Source: Ruminococcus sp.
Lineage (GTDB): Bacteria; Bacillota; Clostridia; Lachnospirales; Lachnospiraceae
DNA: 61,256 bases
Assembly: GCA_023663085.1 (NCBI GenBank)
Contig: JAMPIB010000015.1
Span: 1-61,256, forward strand
Direction: 5' to 3'
Shown here: positions 8,496 to 17,200 of the stretch, one piece after another
Layout: each line of letters begins with the position of its first letter
Numbering within the stretch: the first letter of the stretch is position 1
Notes under the pieces: generated by a model
What the model saw: the letters and a program-made list of their open reading frames with translations, nothing else
What the model was told of the DNA's origin: nothing
The model's database searches: none
Position numbers and translations under genes: made by a program

Positions 8496-9926
8496 TTAAA
8501 ACTGGAAATAGATAAATTCGGTCGCCACGCCCTTCGGAGAAAAGAGGGCGATAACAACCAATAATAAAATATATACCGGCCAGCGGATGAAAAATTTCTG
8601 TCTGGAAAATTCCTTTATCACATCACATTTTAAGGAAAAATAATCATACACGGCCAGCACAAATACAGCCAGACATCTTCCTGCGATCTGGAAAGAGGAT
8701 AGCGGCAGACAGATAGCCGCCGTTTTCAGATAATTGAGCGGCCGTGAGGCATCCCAGAAGAGACGGGAGATGACCCACAAGGCGTCTTCTAAAGTATTGG
8801 CCCGGAAGAAGATCCAGGTAAAGCACAGCACGATAAAAGTAAGCGGCAGCTGGAAAAAATGCTTTTTATGTTCTTTTCCTTTTGGATAGATCAAAGTCTC
8901 AATGATCTGTAACAGGCCGTGGAGTCCGCCCCAGATGATATAGGTAAGCGTGCTGCCGTGCCAGAAGCCGCTCACCAGAAAGGTGATGAGCAGATTGAGC
9001 AGATGCCGCCATTTCGGGACTCTGTTGCCGCCTAAAGGAATATAGACATAATCCCTGAACCATGTAGAGAGGGAAATATGCCAGCGGCTCCAGAATTCTT
9101 TGATGGAAAAAGAATAATACGGACTCTTGAAATTGGTCATCAGATCGATGCCGAACAACTTGGCACAGCCGATGGCAATATCGGAATATCCGGAGAAGTC
9201 GCAATAGATTTCAATCGCAAACATTACGGTGACGATGATAAAAGCAAGTCCCACATAGGAATATACATTGTCATACAGGGAATTTACGGTAATGGCAAAT
9301 ACATCTGCGATCACCAGTTTCTTAAAATACCCCCAGGTCATGAGTTTCAGGCCGTAAGTCACATTTTCATAGTTAAAAGGCCGCTCCTTTTTGTACTGCG
9401 GCAAAAGCGCATCCGCTCTGCCGATCGGGCCTGCCAACAGCTGCGGGAAAAAAGAAACAAAGAGTGCATAATAACCGAAATGTTTTTCGGCGTTTATCTT
9501 ACCGCGGTATACGTCGATCAGGTAGCCCATGGACTGAAAGAAATAAAACGAAACGCCGGCCGGCAGCAGGATGACCATGGTGAGCGGCTGTATGGAAAGC
9601 CGGCCCGCACCGATCATTTCGTTAAGATGTCCGATGAGCGGATTCGCCGTTTTAAAAAATACAAGGATCAGAATAAGCGGCAGGATACCAAGGAGCAGGT
9701 TCCTTTTTTTCTGCGCATCCGTCTTTGCTTTTTCAAAAGATAAAGCCAGCACGTAAGTCAGAAGCGTCGTTAAAAACAGCAGGATACCGTACCACAGATG
9801 CAGGTTCATATAAAATGCGTAACTTGCCAGCAGCAAAAAGCCCCAGCGGTATTTATGCGGTACGATATAATATAATATAAATACAATCACTAAAAAAATA
9901 CCGAAAGATACAGAATTAAATAACAT
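8496..9926 (-). CDS. MBOAT family O-acyltransferase (AlgI/DltB type)
   Basis: A 476-residue polytopic membrane protein of the MBOAT family, which passes acyl groups across the membrane to extracellular acceptors. It shows the N-terminal LFNSVSFGIF segment common to AlgI-like proteins, PQLLAGPI, the SRWHISLSTWFRDYVYIPLG segment and the invariant histidine in SGFWHG. The start is set at ATG 9926, 7 bases after AAAGGAG; a TTG two codons earlier is less likely. The SGNH-like gene directly downstream is the probable partner. Two more MBOAT genes occur at 10096 and 24705. Confidence 0.92.
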   Translation of the reverse strand: MLFNSVSFGIFLVIVFILYYIVPHKYRWGFLLLASYAFYMNLHLWYGILLFLTTLLTYVLALSFEKAKTDAQKKRNLLLGILPLILILVFFKTANPLIGHLNEMIGAGRLSIQPLTMVILLPAGVSFYFFQSMGYLIDVYRGKINAEKHFGYYALFVSFFPQLLAGPIGRADALLPQYKKERPFNYENVTYGLKLMTWGYFKKLVIADVFAITVNSLYDNVYSYVGLAFIIVTVMFAIEIYCDFSGYSDIAIGCAKLFGIDLMTNFKSPYYSFSIKEFWSRWHISLSTWFRDYVYIPLGGNRVPKWRHLLNLLITFLVSGFWHGSTLTYIIWGGLHGLLQIIETLIYPKGKEHKKHFFQLPLTFIVLCFTWIFFRANTLEDALWVISRLFWDASRPLNYLKTAAICLPLSSFQIAGRCLAVFVLAVYDYFSLKCDVIKEFSRQKFFIRWPVYILLLVVIALFSPKGVATEFIYFQF

Positions 9927-10095
9927 AGACAAACTCCTTTTTCTGGCAGGATCAAAATCTGTGGAGCACCCTGCGATGTTTCTTTATAGAGTTTATCACA
10001 AATATTTCTCCAGGTACAGATGCAAAATCCCTTCGTATATGATAAAATAATAAAAACAACCCTTTGAAGGGATTTTAAGGAAAGAGACAGAAAGA

Positions 10096-11625
10096 ATGGG
10101 TATTACCTCTTTTTATTTTTTGTGCTTTTTTGCATGTATCCTTATCATTTATTATATTATTCCGGGGAGATTGCAGTGGGCTTTTTTGCTGCTGTGCAGT
10201 CTTGCCTATTATCTGCTTACGGGCAACGGTCTGCTGATTTTTTATCCGCTTGCTTCTGTGGCCGTGTGTTATCTTGGCATCCGTCTGATCGTCAGGACAG
10301 AGGATGTCCGGAAGAAAAAGAAGGCGCTCGCGGCGGTTCTGGCATTTAACCTCGGTATCTTGTTTCTGCTCAGATATATCAATTTCGGGATCAATACCAT
10401 CAACGGCATTGCTGCTCTGGCCGGGCATACGGGAGCGCTTTTATCCGGCCTGCATCTGCTGGCGCCGTTAGGGGTTTCTTTTTATACGTTTACGCTGCTT
10501 GGTTATGTGATAGATGTTTATTATGGCATAGCTGAGCCGCAGACGAATTTCGGCAGGCTGGCTTTATACGGCATGTACTTTCCGGTGATGATATCCGGGC
10601 CGATCTTACAGTACAGAGAATGCGGAGAGCAGTTTTTTACGCCGCATACCTTTGATTATCGTAAGGTGACAAGAGGTATGCAGAGAATGCTCTGGGGGCT
10701 GTTCAAAAAACTCGTTATTGCCGAGCGGCTGCGGATCCTGGTCGATACCGTATACGGACAGTATCAGGACTATCCGGGCGCTTTTATCTGGGTGGCCACC
10801 TGTCTGTATGCTTTTCAGCTTTATACGGATTTTTCAGGATGTATGGATATTGTACTCGGCATGTCGGAGAGTCTGGGGCTTACGCTGCCGGAAAACTTTA
10901 AGACGCCGTTTTTTTCTAAGAGTATTTCGGAGTACTGGAGGAGATGGCATATTACACTTGGGGTATGGATGAAAGATTATATCTTTTACCCGCTCCTGCG
11001 TTCCGCATTTTTTACGAGACTGAATAAGTCCTGGAAAAATAGATTCGGCAAGAAAAAGGGCAAGCAATATGCCACATTTGCGGCAATGTTCGTGCTCTGG
11101 TTCACAGTGGGCGTCTGGCATGGCGGCGATTGGAAATATGTGATCGGTTCCGGTCTGCTGCACTGGTTTTATATTGTTATGGAAGAATTGCTGGAAGAGC
11201 CGTGCGCAAGGTTTATGGAAAAGTGTCATATCGACGCGAAAGGAAAATTTATCGGTGCAGTGCGGATTCTGCGTACTTTTTTTCTGGTCTGTATCGGGGA
11301 TCTGTTCTTCCGGGCGGAGTCTGTGGCGGCGGCCTGCGCCATGTTAAAGAGTGCGGTAACGACATGGAATCCGGCAGTTCTTTGGAACGGTGCGCTTATG
11401 ACGCTCGGTCTGGATAGTCTGGAACTTACGATAGCGGCTTTGTCCCTGCTGTTATTACTGATCGTCTCCTGTCTGCAGCAGAAAGGTTCCGTGCGGGATG
11501 CCATAGCAAAGAGGGCGCTGCCGCTTAGATGGCTTATCTGGTACGCACTCTTATTCTATGTGATCCTGTTTGGCTGTTACGGGCCGGAATACAGCGCGGC
11601 GGAATTTATTTATCAGGGGTTTTAA
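10096..11625 (+). CDS. MBOAT family O-acyltransferase, divergent copy
   Basis: A 509-residue polytopic membrane protein, divergently oriented to the MBOAT gene at 8496. Conserved features are FYTFTLLGYVIDVYYG, YFPVMISGPI, YWRRWHITLGVWMKDYIFYPL and the active-site histidine in VGVWHGGDW. It is more divergent than the other two copies. AAGGAAAGAG lies ahead of the ATG. No SGNH partner sits beside it on this strand; the nearest downstream SGNH gene is at 14752. The substrate is unknown. The 169 bases between the divergent starts must hold both promoters, but I see no convincing pair of hexamers. Confidence 0.88.
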   Translation: MGITSFYFLCFFACILIIYYIIPGRLQWAFLLLCSLAYYLLTGNGLLIFYPLASVAVCYLGIRLIVRTEDVRKKKKALAAVLAFNLGILFLLRYINFGINTINGIAALAGHTGALLSGLHLLAPLGVSFYTFTLLGYVIDVYYGIAEPQTNFGRLALYGMYFPVMISGPILQYRECGEQFFTPHTFDYRKVTRGMQRMLWGLFKKLVIAERLRILVDTVYGQYQDYPGAFIWVATCLYAFQLYTDFSGCMDIVLGMSESLGLTLPENFKTPFFSKSISEYWRRWHITLGVWMKDYIFYPLLRSAFFTRLNKSWKNRFGKKKGKQYATFAAMFVLWFTVGVWHGGDWKYVIGSGLLHWFYIVMEELLEEPCARFMEKCHIDAKGKFIGAVRILRTFFLVCIGDLFFRAESVAAACAMLKSAVTTWNPAVLWNGALMTLGLDSLELTIAALSLLLLLIVSCLQQKGSVRDAIAKRALPLRWLIWYALLFYVILFGCYGPEYSAAEFIYQGF

Positions 11626-11774
11626 ACAGATTTTAAACGGCTTATACCGCCTGTAAAAGAATTATGATAAATGCGCAAAAAGTCAAACGCGCAAAAAAAT
11701 ACAAGTTGGGGTAGAGAAGGGCCGGATTTTATGATATGATTATATGTACTGATAGGAAAGGCGTGGTTACCGGA

Positions 11775-12707
11775 ATGGATAAAATAGCAGTTCTGATTCC
11801 TTGTTATAATGAAGAAAAAACGATTGCCAAGGTAGTGCGGGATGCCAAAACGGCGCTGCCGGAGGCGGCTGTTTATGTATACGATAATAATTCCAAAGAC
11901 CGCACGGTAGAACAGGCCAAAGGAGCCGGAGCCATCGTGCGTTATGAGTATATGCAGGGAAAAGGAAATGTGATCCGGCGTATGTTCCGTGAGATCGAGG
12001 CGGAGTGTTATATCATGGTCGATGGGGATGATACCTATCCTATGGAATATGCGCGGGAGATGGCGGATAAGGTATTGCAGCATAACGCGGATATGGTAGT
12101 GGGCGACAGACTTTCTTCCACTTATTTTACGGAAAATAAACGTCCTTTCCACAATTTCGGCAACAGTATCGTGCGCAGCAGTATCAACAGACTCTTCCAT
12201 TGCAATATCAAAGATATCATGACGGGTTACAGGGCTTTCAGTTATGGATTTGTGAAGACATTTCCGGTTCTGTCCACAGGATTTGAGATAGAGACCGAAA
12301 TGACGATTCATGCAGTCTATAACAATCTGCAGATTGAAAATGTCATCGTGGAATACAGAGACCGTCCGGAAGGCAGCGAGTCGAAACTGAATACGTTTTC
12401 CGATGGCTTCAAGGTTCTGCGCACGATCCTCAAACTGTACAGAGATTATAAACCATTTGGCTTTTTTGGTCTTTTTGCAACTGTTCTGGGAGCTGTGGCG
12501 GTTGCCATGTTCATTCCTATTCTTATCGCTTATCTGGAGACCGGCCTGGTACTGCGTTTTCCGACACTGTTCTGCTGTGGATTTATCGGACTGGCGGCTA
12601 TACAGTCTTTTTTTGCCGGACTGATCCTTTCCAATATGGCCTTGAAGAACCGCAGGGATTTTGAATACCGTTATGCGCTGGTCATGCGTCATGTTGACCG
12701 ACCTTAG
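11775..12707 (+). CDS. GT2 glycosyltransferase, DPM1-like
   Basis: A roughly 310-residue GT2 enzyme. The GT-A domain shows VLIPCYNEEKTIAKVVRD, YDNNSKDRT and the metal-binding DGDDTYP; two C-terminal hydrophobic stretches (FGFFGLFATVLGAVAVAMFI and a second after GLVLRFPTLF) place it in the membrane. It probably makes polyprenyl-phosphate sugar for extracytoplasmic glycosylation. An in-frame ATG 39 bases upstream and GTG 11763 are alternatives; ATG 11775 matches the family start MDKIAVLIPC. It converges on the membrane protein gene at 12716, with 8 bases between stops. Confidence 0.85.
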   Translation: MDKIAVLIPCYNEEKTIAKVVRDAKTALPEAAVYVYDNNSKDRTVEQAKGAGAIVRYEYMQGKGNVIRRMFREIEAECYIMVDGDDTYPMEYAREMADKVLQHNADMVVGDRLSSTYFTENKRPFHNFGNSIVRSSINRLFHCNIKDIMTGYRAFSYGFVKTFPVLSTGFEIETEMTIHAVYNNLQIENVIVEYRDRPEGSESKLNTFSDGFKVLRTILKLYRDYKPFGFFGLFATVLGAVAVAMFIPILIAYLETGLVLRFPTLFCCGFIGLAAIQSFFAGLILSNMALKNRRDFEYRYALVMRHVDRP

Positions 12708-12715
12708 CCGGAATA

Positions 12716-14479
12716 TCATCTGAACTGATATACTTCATACGTCTTATCGCCGGCAGGGAAGGTTTCCACCAGTTCACAGTGCGCGCCATAAGTGTGACGA
12801 AGATACATGATGGTCGGGTTTTCCTCATGATATAAGCCTTCTCTGAAAATAAAACAGACATTCGGATCCGTAACGAGGTCTTCACCGAAATCACCTATAC
12901 CGTGAGCCGCCAGTTTGAGGCGGCTGTTGGGATTACAGTCCACGCCCCAGTTGGTATAGAAGAAATTCTGATAAGTATCTGACGTTGTATCAAACGGAGA
13001 TTCACAGTAATTGTCCAATGTGTCGCTGCCATAAGTCCAGATATAAAAATTATCCGGTCTGCTCTGGCAGTATTCTTTCAGATCCTCCCATACCGCCTGA
13101 TGAATATGATAGGAATCATCAATATCTTTTTTGGTGCTGTATACAGATAAAACTGACACAAGTGTCACACATACGAACAGCAGAGAAAGCGCTTTCCTGC
13201 TTTCTATCCGGCATAGATTAAAAGCGAGCAGAAGGCCGGACAGGACCATAAAGTCTGTTATGATGAGCGGCTGGATGATCCGTTTGGGAAAGCGCGCGCC
13301 ATATAAAAGATATCCCCAGGTAACCGTTCTGCCCATCAGATAGAACAGGTAGGCTGCCAGCGCCACGCCATTACGTCTGTGCAGGATCAGAAACAGGGTC
13401 ATGAGGAAAAAAACAGCGACCAGGAGGTTGAGCGGCTGCATACCCTCCTGATATAAAAAGACGTTGCAATAACCGGCTGCCATTTTTCGGAGTTGTTCCG
13501 ATTTGGAGGTACGTGCCCGGTGACAGTTTCTGGCGATCCGGTGCAGCTGTCTCCAGTCTTCCACGTCCAGACCGTAACCGATATAAGGAGCCCCGCTCCG
13601 GATCCGGGAATAGGCGATCTCGTCGATATCGAGCGCAGTCAGTTCGTCTGCGCATTCCTCATACGCAGGCCATGTATAAAAGTCGGTGACACGTTCCCGA
13701 TAGTAGTTGATCTTCGTAAAATCAGCCCATTCTTTGGAGGAATAGGCGAGTTTATTGGCGCCGTAAAGAATCCCCGCCCCCAGGCAGAGGAAAGCGGCAA
13801 GCACAAGCAGTCTGCCAAAATAATCCCGATAAGAGCGCTGGTTGGATAAAAGCCATTTGGCAAGCCATATCATACCGGCGATCGGCATTATCATATATAA
13901 GATGTTCTGACGCATACAAAAGGCCAGCCAGGCCAGCAGCAGAGTAGGGATGTTTCCTTTTAAAAAAGGCCCGAAGCCCTCATCGGACTTGGTCGTGACA
14001 AACCAGAACAGGGCGGTGGCTGCACAGAATCCTGCGGTAGTCGTATACTGTACTTCACTGAGCACGTTAAGATCCGCCAGGAAAAAGAGCGTTTCCAAAA
14101 GGATCAGGGAGGGCAGCAGGACATGATCTGAGCCGCTGTGCTTTTTCCAGAGTTGGAGGCTTTTGTGATAGATCAGATAAATACATATGATATGTACACC
14201 GTGCTGGAACAGACCGAACCAGGGAATGGAACTGTTTATCTGATACAGACGGCACAAAGTCCAGGATAAAGGATAGAGAAAGAAAAGCACATGAGCATCC
14301 GGATAACCCAGATAGGCGCCTGAGAGTATGCTGTACATTCCCCAGTCGTCATTGATCCCATCGACAGGTTTTATATAAAATAACAGAAAAAGATAAAATA
14401 TTATAGTAAAAACAAGAAAGATCAGTATTTCCGGAAACGGGCGCGCTGCCGGAGACTGCTTTCTGGTTGAAAATGACAT
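12716..14479 (-). CDS. Polytopic membrane protein, probable GT-C type glycosyltransferase
   Basis: A 587-residue protein with about ten hydrophobic segments and a C-terminal soluble part. The motif DGINDDWGMYSILSG after the first helix, with adjacent acidic residues in the first outside loop, is what GT-C enzymes use to bind lipid-phosphate sugar donors. I do not recognise a named family with certainty. The convergent DPM1-like gene at 11775 could supply its donor. A good promoter lies upstream on the minus strand (14529-14558). Assignment as a glycosyltransferase is inference from topology, the DD motif and context. Confidence 0.6.
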   Translation of the reverse strand: MSFSTRKQSPAARPFPEILIFLVFTIIFYLFLLFYIKPVDGINDDWGMYSILSGAYLGYPDAHVLFFLYPLSWTLCRLYQINSSIPWFGLFQHGVHIICIYLIYHKSLQLWKKHSGSDHVLLPSLILLETLFFLADLNVLSEVQYTTTAGFCAATALFWFVTTKSDEGFGPFLKGNIPTLLLAWLAFCMRQNILYMIMPIAGMIWLAKWLLSNQRSYRDYFGRLLVLAAFLCLGAGILYGANKLAYSSKEWADFTKINYYRERVTDFYTWPAYEECADELTALDIDEIAYSRIRSGAPYIGYGLDVEDWRQLHRIARNCHRARTSKSEQLRKMAAGYCNVFLYQEGMQPLNLLVAVFFLMTLFLILHRRNGVALAAYLFYLMGRTVTWGYLLYGARFPKRIIQPLIITDFMVLSGLLLAFNLCRIESRKALSLLFVCVTLVSVLSVYSTKKDIDDSYHIHQAVWEDLKEYCQSRPDNFYIWTYGSDTLDNYCESPFDTTSDTYQNFFYTNWGVDCNPNSRLKLAAHGIGDFGEDLVTDPNVCFIFREGLYHEENPTIMYLRHTYGAHCELVETFPAGDKTYEVYQFR

Positions 14480-14528
14480 GCGTGTCGCCTCCTTTTGGTA
14501 TCTTGTTGTACATATTTATGGTTTAAAT

Positions 14529-14558
14529 ATTATATACTATAAATAGCCGTAGTTACAA
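14529..14558 (-). promoter_or_regulatory. Sigma-A-type promoter for the 12716-14479 gene
   Basis: On the minus strand TTGTAA (14558-14553), an 18-base spacer and a perfect TATAAT (14534-14529) lie about 50 bases ahead of the start codon of the membrane protein gene. Confidence 0.6.
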
Positions 14559-14751
14559 GGTTTTATGAAAAATATTAAGAAAAACGAAAGGTTTCATTAA
14601 TAATTATAGAGAATGATTTCCGAAGATGGAAAAGTATGTTATAGTAATAGTATCTTATAATCTTATAATAATGAAGGAATAGGCGCAGCATAATATGAGG
14701 AGTAACAGACAGCTGCCGGATGTTCACGATCATAAGGGAGTGTGGGTATAT

Positions 14752-15879
14752 ATGGATAATAAAAAAAATAAGAAAGGTCAGGGTATCCAGTTTGATGGAA
14801 GGATTACCGTGCTGACGATCATGATCGGCTTCTGCATACTTGCCATAATCGAAATTGCTTTCGGGCGGGCAAGGCTGAAGACGGAAAGAGAAAGGCTTGC
14901 TTTGGAAGAACAGAATTATCTGGCCATGCAGGCGGCGGAACTGGAAAAGGAAGTGGTGCAGGAACCGGAAAACGGGACAGAGCCTGCACAGTCCGAAACA
15001 GGAGCCGCAGACGGTAACGAGATGACAAATACCAGTTATGTGCCGGATGAGCAGACGGCGGATACCCAGGTCGTAGATACTGCCAGTGATACACAACAGG
15101 CACAGGCCGTGGAAGATACGAAAGAATATGATATGCAGCTGGTTTTTCTCGGAGACAGTATTCTGGATAATGACCGCGGAGATGATAACGTGGCGGATCT
15201 GGTCGCACGCGCATGTAATGCCAAAGTATATAATCTGGCGATCGGCGGAACAACGGCGGCTTTAAAGCCGACCGACCAGTATGATTTTGAAAATTGGGAT
15301 TCTCTTTCCCTGCTCGGCGTGGCGAATGCCATCGTCGGAAATATAGACAGAAGCATATTTTCAAAGTATAAAGCCGGAGAACTCATGGCGGCCTGTGATT
15401 TTTCCAAGACCGATTATTTTATCATTGAGTACGGTATCAATGATTTCATGGCGCAGTATCCGCCCAGTAAGTATCTGGAGAATGGCGGAGAACTGAATCT
15501 CCAGAACTATTATACTTATTCAGGAGCGATAGCTACGGCTATCAATATTCTGCACAGTGCTTATCCGAATGCCATGATCCTGGTCATAGCTCCGCACTAT
15601 TGCCAGATTTTCAGCGGAGAGACCTTTATAGGCGATGGATATTCGCTTGATTACGGGTATGGCCCGTTAATAAATTATATGAGAGCCTGCGGGTATGTGG
15701 CGGAACAGAATAGAGAAAATAATGTTATTTTCTTTAATGCCTTTGAAGAAAGCGGGATTGACGCTTATACCGCGGATAAGTATCTGGAAGATGGCATTCA
15801 TCTGACATCAGAGGGGCGGTGGCAGTATGCGGAATGTGTGGCCAGACTGATCATGGCGGATTTCAGGCGTGAAGAATAG
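14752..15879 (+). CDS. Membrane-anchored SGNH/GDSL hydrolase-like protein
   Basis: A 375-residue protein with one N-terminal membrane anchor (about 18-38), a charged linker to about 125 and an outside SGNH domain. All blocks are present: LGDSI (Ser136), IGGTTAA, the block-III IEYGIND (Asn230) and DGIHLTSEG near the C-terminus. Such proteins remove or transfer acyl groups on surface glycans. AAGGGAG precedes ATG 14752 at a good distance; the ATG 57 bases upstream has no fitting site. The acyl carrier protein gene follows after about 100 bases on the same strand. It is the intact counterpart of the altered protein at 27370. Confidence 0.85.
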   Translation: MDNKKNKKGQGIQFDGRITVLTIMIGFCILAIIEIAFGRARLKTERERLALEEQNYLAMQAAELEKEVVQEPENGTEPAQSETGAADGNEMTNTSYVPDEQTADTQVVDTASDTQQAQAVEDTKEYDMQLVFLGDSILDNDRGDDNVADLVARACNAKVYNLAIGGTTAALKPTDQYDFENWDSLSLLGVANAIVGNIDRSIFSKYKAGELMAACDFSKTDYFIIEYGINDFMAQYPPSKYLENGGELNLQNYYTYSGAIATAINILHSAYPNAMILVIAPHYCQIFSGETFIGDGYSLDYGYGPLINYMRACGYVAEQNRENNVIFFNAFEESGIDAYTADKYLEDGIHLTSEGRWQYAECVARLIMADFRREE

Positions 15880-15977
15880 GTTGAAAAATTAAAAAAGATT
15901 GCAAAATCTGGAAGAATCCGATATAGTGGAAATAGGTCTGTGGGGAAAGGTCTGTTAAGAAAGGATTGGATTTGGAA

Positions 15978-16220
15978 ATGAGCAGAGAAGAAGTTTTTGA
16001 AAAGCTGAACGAAGTCTTCCGGGATGTTTTTGATGATGATGAGATTCTGGTAAATGATGCGACAACAGCGGATGATATCGAAGAATGGGATTCTTTGGAG
16101 CATATCAATCTGCTGGCGGCAGTAGAGCAGGAATTTGGCATGAAGTTTAATATGGGTCAGGTCGTGTCCATGAAGAATGTAGGAGAGATGGCGGATATCA
16201 TCATCAGCCAGATCGGATAG
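15978..16220 (+). CDS. Acyl carrier protein
   Basis: A small acidic protein of about 80 residues with the phosphopantetheine site EEWDSLEHINLL (attachment serine in DSL) and the typical helix II and III pattern. It would carry an acyl thioester in the cytoplasm. It is neither next to fatty acid synthesis genes nor DltC-like; its neighbours are an SGNH protein, a VOC protein and MBOAT genes, so a dedicated role in delivering acyl groups for glycan modification is likely. Start is uncertain: AAAGGA at 15960-15965 is 6 bases from an in-frame TTG (15972) and 12 from ATG 15978. Confidence 0.85.
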   Translation: MSREEVFEKLNEVFRDVFDDDEILVNDATTADDIEEWDSLEHINLLAAVEQEFGMKFNMGQVVSMKNVGEMADIIISQIG

Positions 16221-16230
16221 GAAAACAGAG

Positions 16231-16259
16231 ATCGCCGCGTGCAAGCGGCGATTTTTATT
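16231..16259 (+). terminator. Rho-independent terminator after the acyl carrier protein
   Basis: An 8-bp GC-rich stem, ATCGCCGC (16231-16238) with its complement at 16245-16252, is followed by TTTTATTT. It sits between convergent genes and its T tract overlaps the stop of the VOC gene. Confidence 0.8.
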
Positions 16260-16650
16260 TAAGCAGTTCGATCATTCCCATGAACGGATTCATTAAAAAG
16301 ACAACCTCCCGGCCCTGCAGCGCAGGCGCAGGCGTCGGCGTATCAATGGCGGTAAAGCCTTCTGACACAAGTGTCATATAATCCTGTTCAAAATTTTCCG
16401 TTTCATAACAGATGTGATAAGGACTGTTTTTATATTTTTTCAGCAGACCCGATACGACGGAATCTTCCGAGGCGGGTGAGACCAGTTCGATCAGGTACCC
16501 GTCTTTATGCAGGAAACAGATATGGACTTTGCGGATATCGTCATATACCGTATCCTGTGCGATCTGATAGCCCAGCTTCTGGAAGGCGCACACGGCGGCC
16601 TCCATTTTTTTGACAAGATAACCGATATGATGTACTTTCAGTGTCGGCAT
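16255..16650 (-). CDS. VOC (glyoxalase/epimerase fold) protein
   Basis: A 131-residue single-copy VOC-fold protein. It opens with KVHHIGYLVKKMEAA, whose HHIG histidine is the usual first metal ligand, and has a second half with YHICYE and a final glutamate region (PFMGMIELLK). The layout resembles methylmalonyl-CoA epimerase and related CoA-thioester or sugar epimerases, but the reaction cannot be assigned. AAGGGAG precedes the ATG. It converges on the acyl carrier protein and diverges from gtrA; if it acts on an acyl thioester it may prepare the group that the carrier protein delivers. Confidence 0.75.
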   Translation of the reverse strand: MPTLKVHHIGYLVKKMEAAVCAFQKLGYQIAQDTVYDDIRKVHICFLHKDGYLIELVSPASEDSVVSGLLKKYKNSPYHICYETENFEQDYMTLVSEGFTAIDTPTPAPALQGREVVFLMNPFMGMIELLK

Positions 16651-16665
16651 GATCCTACTCCCTTC

Positions 16666-16694
16666 TTGATAAATATGTCAGGATTGTGTATCAT
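16666..16694 (+). promoter_or_regulatory. Sigma-A-type promoter for gtrA
   Basis: TTGATA (16666-16671), 17 bases, TATCAT (16689-16694), about 35 bases ahead of the GtrA-family start codon. Confidence 0.55.
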
Positions 16695-16729
16695 AGTCAT
16701 TATACAGTAATTTTACGCCGGAGGAAACC

Positions 16730-17200
16730 ATGAAAAAAATAAAAGCGTTATATGAGAAAAATAAAGAGTTTATCATGGAAGTGATCCACTTCGGTATTGT
16801 CGGTGTGATGAATACCCTGATGGGCTGGGTGATCATGTTCGTGCTGTACAATCTGGTTCATTTAGGTTACTGGCCTTCGACCGGCATCTCCTATTTTATC
16901 GGCAGCGTTTTTTCTTATCATGCCAACAGCAGGGTGACGTTTAAGGTGGAAAATAAGGACAGGTGGCTGCCGTACCGCTTTGCCATCAATATCATCATCT
17001 GTTATCTCATTGCCTACGGCGTGGCCAAACCGCTGGTTGTCAATATTCTGGCGTCGCAGCCTGCCAATATTGTGGATAATGTGGCGATGTTGACAGGAAT
17101 GGTGCTCTTTATCATACTGAATTTCTTCGGACAGAAGATTCTGGTATTCCATAAGACGAAAAAGTATCAGATGGATACAAAGGAGCGGCAGGATTCATGA
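16730..17200 (+). CDS. GtrA family membrane protein
   Basis: A 156-residue protein with four predicted membrane helices (about 20-40, 48-66, 84-104, 118-138) and GtrA signatures: FGIVGVMNTLMGW at the start, SYHANSRVTF in the middle, and FFGQKILVF at the end. GtrA proteins are thought to flip undecaprenyl-phosphate sugar to the outer face. GGAGG lies just before the ATG. The stop overlaps the next ATG (ATGA), indicating coupled translation with the large membrane protein at 17197. GtrB-like partners are at 4359 and 6427. Confidence 0.9.
   Translation: MKKIKALYEKNKEFIMEVIHFGIVGVMNTLMGWVIMFVLYNLVHLGYWPSTGISYFIGSVFSYHANSRVTFKVENKDRWLPYRFAINIIICYLIAYGVAKPLVVNILASQPANIVDNVAMLTGMVLFIILNFFGQKILVFHKTKKYQMDTKERQDS

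Noticed and set aside
9078-9743. Plus-strand open frame of 221 codons opposite the MBOAT gene
   Set aside because: The minus-strand MBOAT is certain, and the plus-strand translation shows no domain or good ribosome site.
9933-10095. Divergent promoter region between two MBOAT genes
   Set aside because: AT-rich with several TATGAT/TATAAA words, but no pair of hexamers at a good distance on either strand.
11622-12719. Long open frame on the minus strand (365 codons) opposite the DPM1-like gene
   Set aside because: It mirrors a clear GT2 gene with all motifs, and its translation is rich in His, Arg and Ile with no domain; it is a shadow of codon usage.
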